Assembly: GCF_039544305.1 (NCBI RefSeq)
Contig: NZ_BAABLK010000029.1
Coordinates: 1 to 64,000, forward strand
Reading direction: 5' to 3'
Length of the DNA: 64,000 bases
DNA from: Paeniglutamicibacter antarcticus_C
Lineage (GTDB): Bacteria; Actinomycetota; Actinomycetes; Actinomycetales; Micrococcaceae
Shown here: positions 56,909-64,000 of the stretch, in pieces
Layout of the letters: every line of letters starts with the position of its first letter
Numbering within the stretch: position 1 is the stretch's first letter
The notes under the pieces: generated by a model
Told to the model about the DNA's origin: nothing
Seen by the model: only the letters and a program-made list of their open reading frames with translations
Databases searched by the model: none
Translations under genes and position numbers: made by a program

Positions 56909-57190
56909 TCGTTCGAGATTCGTCCTTATCGTTCATTCAGGGCAACGAAAATAATCATTCTGCCGACCAAATGACAAATTATCATTCTTAAACGGTTGCA
57001 TATAATCTCCACAAGACTCACACAGATTCTCTGGTTCAGCGTTATGTCACCTGAACGGCAGTCAGGCCCTACGGAGCGGTCTCGACCAACCGGGGCCACA
57101 CCCGTGAGCCGGGTCCTTATGTTTTGCGAACCAGACAGTAGAATTGCCTTGGGTCAAGGTAGAAACGGTGTCGAAAGGGAGTAGCATCCA
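56909..57190. other. parA-parB spacer
   Basis: About 280 bases, richer in A and T than the flanking genes, without a gene. AAAGGGAG lies about ten bases before the parB ATG. No full parS is present. Confidence 0.4.
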
Positions 57191-58402
57191 ATGTCGGAAA
57201 AACGACGTGGTTTAGGACGAGGTCTCGGTGCATTGATTTCGAGCAGCCCTGTCGTGGAGACTGAGGAAGAAACTCCGGGAAATGTTTCACGTGGAACAAC
57301 GGAGTCCGAAACTTCAAAAAATGTGAAATTGTCGGAACAGAGTGTTCCAAAACGACAGACGACAGGTTTTACACCTAGTGCGAAAACCGCCCGGCCCGTC
57401 GATATGTTCTTTGTTCCTGGAAAAACCGAAGCAGATGCAGCTGCCGAGAAAACCACGCCTGCTTCCGTTCCATCGACCGCAGCCAAAAAACGTCGGGCCC
57501 AGATGCCTGGTTTGATCGCCTCATCGGGGCGAGCTGGATCAAATGACTCGGCGGAACCAGATATTAGCGAACTTGTGGATGTACCGGGTGCTAGTTTTGC
57601 GGAGATCGGTGTGGATAAAATTCACCCGAACCGAAAGCAACCGCGTTCATACTTCGACGAAGAGCATATGGACGAGCTTGTGCACTCCATTCGTGAAGTG
57701 GGCCTGTTGCAGCCAATCGTGGTACGTCCATCACGTGAAAGCAATAAGGAAACGTACGAAATAGTCATGGGTGAGCGTCGCTGGCGAGCTACCCAAGCGG
57801 CGGGATTGACGACAATTCCCGCGATTATTCGCCAAACTGAAGATGACGCCCTTCTCCGCGATGCTCTGCTGGAAAACCTCCACAGGTCGGAGTTGAACCC
57901 TCTTGAAGAGGCCGCTGCCTATCAACAGCTGCTCAGTGAATTCAATTGTACGCAAGAAGTTCTGTCGGATAGGATCGGCCGTTCACGTTCTCAAATCTCC
58001 AACACCATTCGCCTCATGAAGTTGCCGGCTCTCGTACAGCGTAGGGTGGCTGTCGGAGTGATAACGGCGGGGCACGCCCGTGCGCTCCTAGGGCTTTCCG
58101 ATTCGGCTGCCATTGAACAGTTGGCACAGCGCGTCGTAAGCGAGGGTATGTCCGTTCGGGCCACTGAAGAAGCTGTGGCCCTAAGCGATGACCAGCAGAA
58201 CCGCCGAAAGCCAAGTGCACCTAAACAGACACAACGGCATGAGCGCCTGGATTTTCTGGCTTCGTCACTGTCTGACCGTCTAGATACCAACGTAAAGATT
58301 TCTCTCGGGGCCCGCAAAGGCCGTGTAAGCATTGAGTTCGCCAGCGTGGACGACCTCAATCGCATAATGGGTGTCCTATCTCCGGAAGGGGAAACCAGGT
58401 AG
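57191..58402 (+). CDS. parB: Chromosome partitioning protein ParB
   Basis: A 403-residue protein that loads on parS and spreads as a CTP-dependent clamp. GLGRGLGALI is the start motif for ParA contact. NRKQPRSYFDEEHMDELVHSI and GERRWRATQAAGLTTIPAII form the CTP-binding ParB/Srx domain (GERRWRA motif). GRSRSQISNTIRLMKLP is the HTH that reads parS, and the C-terminal dimerisation domain ends RIMGVLSPE. A long, low-complexity linker is unusual after the first 20 residues. It contains an in-frame parS-like site encoding NVSRGT. Confidence 0.96.
   Translation: MSEKRRGLGRGLGALISSSPVVETEEETPGNVSRGTTESETSKNVKLSEQSVPKRQTTGFTPSAKTARPVDMFFVPGKTEADAAAEKTTPASVPSTAAKKRRAQMPGLIASSGRAGSNDSAEPDISELVDVPGASFAEIGVDKIHPNRKQPRSYFDEEHMDELVHSIREVGLLQPIVVRPSRESNKETYEIVMGERRWRATQAAGLTTIPAIIRQTEDDALLRDALLENLHRSELNPLEEAAAYQQLLSEFNCTQEVLSDRIGRSRSQISNTIRLMKLPALVQRRVAVGVITAGHARALLGLSDSAAIEQLAQRVVSEGMSVRATEEAVALSDDQQNRRKPSAPKQTQRHERLDFLASSLSDRLDTNVKISLGARKGRVSIEFASVDDLNRIMGVLSPEGETR
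57283..57298. other. parS-like site 2 (within parB frame)
   Basis: TGTTTCACGTGGAACA: one mismatch from the perfect palindrome, the form also seen at 63039. It encodes NVSRGT in the ParB frame. Confidence 0.85.
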
Positions 58403-58417
58403 TTGCTGCCTTCTTAG

Positions 58418-58447
58418 AGTGGAGTGTTTCACGTGAAACACTCCACT
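58418..58447. other. parS site 3 in a 30-bp palindrome after parB
   Basis: The core TGTTTCACGTGAAACA at 58425-58440 is a perfect parS. The palindrome continues seven bases on each side (AGTGGAG / CTCCACT) and is followed by a T-run. It lies 15 bases after the parB stop, so it may act as both a ParB-binding site and the parB terminator. Confidence 0.9.
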
Positions 58448-59020
58448 TTTTTGTGATGTGTACCCATCCGAGATATCGGGGGGAACGGGCATCTCCCGCG
58501 GGTGGGACACGAGCTGGTTCATGGTGTCGTAGGTACGGTATCCGAAGATTTGTGTAGATCTCTTATTGCTCGAGCGTGTCCATGTCATGCGAGGAACGGA
58601 AAGCGTAGTTGTTCTCCCTGCCTTCGCTATGAGCGTTAGGAGGCTTTCAGTGGCCTCCTAGAGCGTCCGGCTGGTCATTGACGCACTCGTTAGTCTAATC
58701 GTCGCCTCTGTGGCCGTAGCGGCCTCGTGCTAGCGTTCCACGAGTCCCCTCCAAGCGGTTGAGAAACTGCCAATGCTCCGGGTCTTTGACCCTGGCCGAT
58801 CCGTCTCGTGCTATACATTGTTGGATCCATCCAGAAACCTTGATTAACCGAAGTAGACACGTTGCGCCAGACTCCGTGCCGGATCGTCAGTACGGGTATG
58901 CATCGGGCGCAGGCCTCCAGCGCCGAGGGGCCGTTGGGGGATTGATCTGCCGCGGTCGGTAATTAGGAATCACCCACAGTCTCTAGGACCTATCGGGATT
59001 CGTGTTTGAAAGCTCTACAA
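58448..59020. other. Gene-free stretch after parB
   Basis: No supportable gene. One small perfect stem-loop (TAGGAGGC / GCCTCCTA, 58637-58660) without a T-run is the only structure I see. Confidence 0.5.
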
Positions 59021-59550
59021 CCCCTGACGAACCGGTGAGAGGGCCAACATGAATATTTGACTGTTTGGGGCCAGCAATATTGCGCGTGGGGACCACCGCA
59101 GAAAAACACGAATATTGTCCGTGGGAGCCACCAATGGCATTGCCGGGAGCCGCTTTGCCGGCGGGGTGGTGGGTGCCGCGACGTGAGTTGGTCCTGCCGG
59201 CGATAGTGGAGCCATTGCCCAGGCACCCTGCCGGGAAGCGTCTCCGCAAGCGGCGCGCGCCCAGGGAACACCGCTGCGGCCCGGCCCTGCGTGTTCTGCA
59301 CGCGGTGTCTGCAGAAGTGTCCGCACCGGCGGCCACGCAGAGGATGTTCATGGACCGCTACGCCCACCACACCATCCGGCTCTGAGACGGAAGGAACACG
59401 TGACACGAGAGGAACAGCGCCGTTCAGAATCAGGTGGAACCCGCTGGAAGCCGGTGGCTCCCACCCCCGGATTTACTGGCCCCCAACGGCAATATCACTG
59501 GTCCCCAACGGCAATAATGGGTGGTCCCCAAAGCGTCGAATACTCATGCA
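59020..59550 (+). mobile_element. Decayed insertion-sequence-like repeat, copy 1
   Basis: The left end reads TGTTTGGGGCCA and the right end GGTGGTCCCCAAAGCG followed by GAATACT. Between them are internal echoes of AATATTG and CAACGGCAATA beside GGGGACC/GGTCCCC blocks. The middle aligns by eye with copies 2 and 4 (GCGTCTCCG, GCGGCCCGGCCCTGCGTGT, CAGGTGGAACCCGC). No intact transposase is present. Multiple short terminal repeats of this kind suggest IS21-like ancestry; this is inference. Confidence 0.6.
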
Positions 59551-59809
59551 GCAAAATATTGAGCACGGAACCGTAATGGGTTTGTGATCATTGACCGGGA
59601 GACTGGTTTCATCTTGGAACCCGCGCAAGATAGATGCCTGCTACGCAACCATCCATAACGGGGGAGAAAGAACTGACATTCCAATGAGCAAACCGCCACG
59701 GCAATGTCCATGCACGAGGGTTAGATCGGATCGGAACAGTAGATACATGTGCAGGGTGGACCACCGGTTGTACTTTAGAGGAGCGCCAGTGGCTTCGAGG
59801 TGATCCGAG

Positions 59810-60254
59810 TATTCTAAGCTTCGGTGGCCACCGGTACTGTCTTTGGGGAACAGTACGTCCCCGCGTGGGGGCCACAGGCCGCCACGCGGGTTCCACCTGA
59901 TTTGGGACGGAGCCGATCTTTCCGTAGACACCGCATGCAGGACACACAGGGCCGGGCCGCGACAGCGTTCCGCGGGTGTAAGCCGCTTACGGAGACGCTT
60001 CCCGGCAGGGTCGCCGGGTAGTGGCCGCGGTATCGTCGGAAGGATGGAGTGCGCCGTGGAATTCCCGTCGTTGGCAGCGCCCGGCAGCCTGCAGGGCAAC
60101 CGGACCGGCCCTGCTCAGGTCGCGGCTCCCAGCATCCCACCGGCTAAGAGGCTCCTGGTAATGCCACTTGTGGCTCCCATGGACAATATTCGCGCTTTCT
60201 CCGGGGTGGCCCCCACTCGGAATATTGATGGCCCCCAAACAGTCAGATATTCAA
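59810..60254 (-). mobile_element. Decayed insertion-sequence-like repeat, copy 2
   Basis: Opposite in orientation to copy 1. On the minus strand it starts with TGTTTGGGGGCCATCAATATT and passes the same internal blocks (GCGTCTCCGTAAGCGG, CGGCCCGGCCCTGTGTGT, CAAATCAGGTGGAACCCGC). It ends near GAAGCTTAGAATACT. Frames are broken throughout. It directly abuts copy 3. Confidence 0.6.
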
Positions 60255-60256
60255 AT

Positions 60257-60905
60257 GAGAGTATTTAGGCTGGGGGTCATCCAGTATTTCTTTCGGGAGC
60301 CACCGATATTCCCGTTCGGGGCCAGCAGCTCCGATCTTGGAATCCAATGGTCGTCATCGTGGGTCCTGACCAGTCGACTTCGATGGCCATCGAAGTCGTG
60401 TGCTCCTCTGCCGGAGGATGAGTTGGTTTCCAGCACGTGTCGGTGGTAAGTTCCGCATAACCGGTCGCATCCCTTGACGAGGTGTGCCGGCCGATCTTCG
60501 CGTTGAGGTGTTCGCCGTGTTGCAGCTACAGGGTGACGTCGACTCTTGCCAGTTGCTGGTGTACCGGGGCTCAGTCGGGTTGGTTGAATACGCTTCGATG
60601 CTCACCGCGCTTATAAAAGAAAAACTTATATACTTCGTTTTCTACGTTTTCGTCAGGTCTCAGCCGATGTTGAGTCGGTCTACAGCGTCGAGAACGTCTG
60701 CGACGCTTTCACTGTATATATCTTGCGACGTCGAGATCGTCCTGCCGGATAACGCATGGGAACGCAGCTTGGGGACAAGCTTCGTCTGCATTTTCCTACG
60801 ATTGAAAATGCTCCCTCTGCCATATGCCGTGACGTGGTGAAAAGTGCATATTTGGTGGTCCCCATGAGCACTATGGGTGGCCCCAAACAAACAAGTATTC
60901 AAGCA
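60257..60905 (-). mobile_element. Decayed insertion-sequence-like repeat, copy 3
   Basis: The end at 60257-60325 reads GAGTATTTAGGCTGGGGGTC and CGTTCGGGGCC, matching the reverse complement of the right end of copy 1. The other end at 60855-60905 (minus strand) reads TTGAATACTTGTTTGTTTGGGGCCACC. The interior differs from copies 1, 2 and 4, so this may be the outer frame of the same element with different contents. A minus-strand fragment LRSHALSGRTIS looks faintly like the N-terminal region of an IstA-type transposase; this is tentative. Confidence 0.5.
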
Positions 60906-61273
60906 ATCACCATTCATTAGGAGCGGTACCCAAAGCTAATGCTGGCGGGTCAGCGATACAGAATTATGCAGTGGCTCGATAGAAGCATCATGTTGCTTTC
61001 CAGAGGCTCGAATAGAAGTACTCCACCGTCAAGACGTAGATTCTTCACGTGAGACCCACGAGGATCCAGGGACTTAGGATGAAGAGCATCATGCCGCATC
61101 CAGTCATAGGAATCGAACCTTCGGTTCGCCGGATGTGCCTTAATGAATCGATTGGGCGTTGGCTTATGTAGCTGGGCACGCGACCGCCAACATGTCAGAA
61201 TCGGCAATAGTATGAATCGCACGTCCCACATGTTCTCCACCGTCGTTGGAATCGTTGAACGTTGGTGAAGGTA
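60906..61273. other. Gene-free stretch before parS site 4
   Basis: Sequence of lower apparent GC without a supportable gene. TTCTTCACGTGAGACC near 61030 may be a decayed parS. Confidence 0.45.
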
Positions 61274-61289
61274 TGTTTCACGTGAAACA
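61274..61289. other. parS site 4
   Basis: TGTTTCACGTGAAACA, a perfect 16-bp parS, outside any gene and 2.9 kb past parB. Confidence 0.95.
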
Positions 61290-62949
61290 CGGCCGAATAG
61301 TTTGGCGAAGGAAGATTCCCGGAAATAACGAAACCTTCGATCGCCGAGCTCATGTCCTGCCTAGGCAATCGATGCAGTCTGACCGCAACTACTCGACCTT
61401 TTACCACTGGAATAGTCCGAAATGATCTTATGGGCACCTCATGCGCAACCACCGCACTAGGGGCATCATGTGATTCTGAAATCGCCGATAAGTGAGCTGA
61501 GTTGATTCCTGCATACAAGTTCACGCGCAGAGGTGGCGAGGAGCGCCTACAGCACGGACGCTTTGAGGACGACAGCCCATCAAACCTTTTCTGGTATGGA
61601 TGCACCCAGGAATACCTTTCACTTGCATTGGACCTGTCACACGTGAAGAACCGATTCACACCCGAGGTAGAAGCGAATTCGCCCACAGTCCACGCAACGT
61701 GCCTACAGTGGACTCCCACCCCGAGATGTAGCTGCATGAGGAAAGCATTGAATGCGTTGAAAACTGCTTAGTCGCGTCAGCACACCACAGCAAATTCTCG
61801 ATATGCAAAGACGCGCCACCCTTTGCATACTCTGGAGTTAACTTGTTCACCTGACCATTGGCAATGCTGACTAAACGATAGGACTGTTCGGTTTGGCGGT
61901 GCGCGATGAAGGGCGTTCATGGACTGATTGGTTATTTGGTTCCACGGGAGTTTCTTGCGGAATGCCGTTAAAGACCGACCTTCGACGCTATGGAGTACCT
62001 ATGCGCCCGAATCCTGAACAGTGGTGCACTACTCTGCGCCTTTACCCGCATGGGCTAAGTAGTGTCAACTCTCAGGAACAACACGTGAGCAGTTTAATGA
62101 TTAAGGAAACATTTTATGTTTGTTTTGAAATAGAAGATACATGTCGAGCCTCCTGAAAGGTCGATGGAGGTGGAATCATTGCTGTCGAACGTAGCTTCGG
62201 ACAGGTTCCCTGAATTCGCATATGGCCGGACCCGATCATACTGGGACTAGAGTCTCGAATGCCTCGAATTCGGGATCCAGGTGCGCAGATAAGCCTGGAG
62301 CGAAGCATCGTGCTGAGTGTTGTCAGTCGATTTCACTCAGATTGCGGCCGTTCTGTCCTTTGCGGGGATGTAACTCATTGGGTTCTTAGAAGCCATCCAT
62401 GCCCTACTTTCGATCCACGATAGTGTTTGTCAACGATGATCACGCCGTGGTCAGGTGTGTTGTAAATAGTATGCAGGCATGCGGAACGGATCAACAGGAT
62501 GGAGGGACCAAATACTGAGTAGTGATCGAAGGCTTGGGGAGTCGGGTTTCACACCTTGCAACCGGCACCGGATCCGAACGCCATATTGCGATACGAATGG
62601 CGTCCAGAGAATGGAACTTTTATCGATGCCTTAACAGAAATCCTTGCTAATGCTTCGAATTCAGATGTCCGAGCCTCCCCGGTGTGCCCTTTGTATCAAG
62701 ATCGAAGAAGGTAGGTGCACATATCTGCAGTCATGAATCGACGGCGCAGAATCTGTGAGCAGTGGGGAGAGGGGCCCACATCGCTGCTCGTTTCATGCGC
62801 ACCAAATATGCGATCCCAACTCACGGGCAACTGTGGCTGATTCAGCATTTGGTGTTGAAGAAGTCAATTCAGTGAGTGCCCTCACGCCACTTTATTGTTC
62901 CAAACGACCAACAGTGTCATTTGGCTTAAAGCTGGAGCGAGGCTGGTGA
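61290..62949. other. Gene-free stretch between parS sites 4 and 5
   Basis: About 1.66 kb in which every open frame is short or has codon use unlike the neighbours, and none looks like a known protein. GC is visibly lower than in the rest of the window. No repeat of the IS-like family is evident. It may be the remains of genes or simply spacer. Confidence 0.5.
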
Positions 62950-62973
62950 TGTTTCACGTGAAACACCACCAGC
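62942..62973. other. parS site 5 in an extended palindrome
   Basis: The core TGTTTCACGTGAAACA at 62950-62965 is perfect. It is flanked by GCTGGTG and CACCAGC arms with a single mismatch next to the core, giving a 32-bp palindrome similar in form to site 3 but with different arms. Confidence 0.9.
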
Positions 62974-63038
62974 ACCAAACAGTAGCGGAGATTTTGTGCA
63001 CGTTCATTGGTCTCGGGAATATGCCTGATGTTGGACAA

Positions 63039-63054
63039 TGTTTCACGTGGAACA
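63039..63054. other. parS-like site 6
   Basis: TGTTTCACGTGGAACA, one mismatch from perfect and identical to the site in parB. It lies only 89 bases past site 5. Confidence 0.85.
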
Positions 63055-63479
63055 CGGACTTATGAAAGCGCAGAAACTTGCGCTGAACACACAGGAGCGC
63101 GAAGAGGAAACAGCTGCGCTAATGGGCCAACGCTTGGAATCGTTTCGACGCGACGCGTAATCCAAGGCCGGCATAGGTAAAGCCTTGTCGCCATTTGGAA
63201 TATTGATCTGAGCTAGAGAAACAGTCCGAAATGGGAAGAATCGAGAATACGATCGGTTTGGAGGAACTGATTGCGACACCTACGACGATGCGCATTGCTA
63301 ATGGGAGCGTGGTGGCCGCGATGGCTCGTTTACGGTCCACGGTCCAGCCTACTGATCATTGACTAATGCCGAGGTAATCGTATGAGTCCTGGATCGGAAG
63401 CAACGCATAAGCAGCCTCAGAAATGAGTGAGTGATGGCTGGCCATCACCCCTTCGCAAGTGGCGCAAAAGCCACACTAA
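63055..63479. other. Gene-free stretch after parS site 6
   Basis: No gene, RNA or clear repeat recognised. Confidence 0.4.
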
Positions 63480-64000
63480 AGAAGAGTAAGTATTCTATGC
63501 TTTGGGGACCACCCGTTATTGCCGTTCGGGGCCACTGATATTGCCGTTGGGGACCGGCACCTCCCTGCGTGGCAGCCACAGGCCTTGAGCGGGTTCCACC
63601 TGATTTGGGTGGGAGCTGATCCTCTAACGTCACGTGTGTTTTCCCGCTCAGGGTCCGGTGGTGTGGTGGATGTCCAGGTGCATTTCCATGACCGTCCTCT
63701 GCATGGACACAGAAGTCAACCCTTCTGCAGACGCCGCGTGCAGGACACGCAGGGCCGGGCCGTCTACGGAGACGCTTTCCGGCAGAGTCGCCGGTATCGT
63801 CTGCAGGATGGACTCCGCCGTGCACTTACCCTTCGTTGGCAGTGCCCGGCAGCCTGCAGGGGCGACCGGTCCGGACCGGCCCTGGTCAGAGCGCGGCACC
63901 CAGCACAGTGCCGGCAAGGTGGGTCCCAGCAATGCCACTGGTGGCTCCCACGGAGAGTATTCGCGTTTTCCCGCGGTGGTCCCCACTCGCAATATCACTT
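63480..64000 (-). mobile_element. Decayed insertion-sequence-like repeat, copy 4 (cut by window end)
   Basis: On the minus strand it starts at the window edge (GTGGGGACCACCGCGG), runs through the same middle blocks as copy 1 (GCGTCTCCGTAGACGG, CGGCCCGGCCCTGCGTGT, CAAATCAGGTGGAACCCGC), and ends CAACGGCAATATC, then GGTGGTCCCCAAAGCATAGAATACT near 63495. It is inverted relative to copy 1, so these two bracket the parS-rich segment. The left end lies beyond the window. Confidence 0.6.

Noticed and set aside
59065..59385. A frame shared between IS-like copies 1 and 4 (ILRVGTTA..., ending in HHT-type residues)
   Set aside because: The similarity follows from the DNA repeat; the frame is broken in copy 2, and no transposase motif is visible.
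61027..61042. TTCTTCACGTGAGACC as a possible parS
   Set aside because: Several mismatches outside the central CACGTG; at best a decayed site.
61637..61652. A CACGTG core near 61640 resembling parS
   Set aside because: Only the central hexamer and a few flanking bases match.
61195..61737. A 180-codon minus-strand frame near parS site 4
   Set aside because: It includes the parS itself, has no recognisable domain or ribosome binding site, and its composition is like random sequence.

Overview
The window is a chromosomal origin region from a high-GC actinobacterium. The gene order rpmH-rnpA-yidD-yidC-jag-rsmG-parA-parB on one side of dnaA, and dnaN-recF-DciA-gyrB-gyrA-DUF3566-tRNA-Ile-DLW-39-tRNA-Ala on the other, is typical of Actinobacteria. 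The fhaA-fhaB-pstP-rodA-pbpA-pknA-pknB cell-wall signalling operon, a class E sortase and crgA all point to the Micrococcaceae (Arthrobacter / Paeniglutamicibacter / Glutamicibacter group). The genus is an inference from synteny and codon style, not from a search.

Layout. 0-20 kb is metabolic: a nucleobase permease, an esterase, a decayed D-amino-acid oxidase, and a disaccharide locus. That locus has a beta-phosphoglucomutase/GH65 phosphorylase fusion divergent from an ABC importer without its own ATPase. Next come a glycerophosphodiesterase, a Cof-type HAD phosphatase, a PfkB sugar kinase, hydrolases, an enoyl-CoA hydratase, a LysR-type effector-domain protein divergent from a DUF5997 gene, a universal stress protein and a dienelactone hydrolase. 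20-32 kb holds tRNA-Leu(CAG), the Ser/Thr kinase/peptidoglycan operon, an amidotransferase-sortase operon and crgA. 32-41 kb has a guanidinium exporter (gdx/sugE) preceded by a guanidine-III riboswitch, DUF3817, a frameshifted DUF4442 gene, the argP/lysE pair, a GNAT protein, a rhomboid protease, a cyclophilin, a helical-repeat protein, an EamA transporter and two tRNAs. 41-58.4 kb is the replication and segregation core. The main DnaA-box cluster lies between dnaN and dnaA, with a second one between dnaA and rpmH.

An unexpected third DnaA-box cluster, built from two similar halves, lies at about 36.1-36.5 kb, some 14 kb from dnaA. After parB the last 5.6 kb contains no gene I can support. 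It holds four parS sites (one of them a palindrome directly after parB) and at least four decayed copies of one insertion-sequence-like repeat, and looks lower in GC. Two more parS sites lie inside parA and parB reading frames.

How the parts work together: DnaA acts at the origin, DnaN/RecF/gyrase serve replication, and ParA/ParB act on the parS array. RpmH/RnpA/YidC/YidD/KhpB/RsmG link RNA processing with membrane insertion. The kinase operon and CrgA coordinate wall growth and division. Two small genes (55 and 38 codons) between larger neighbours were read directly from the sequence.
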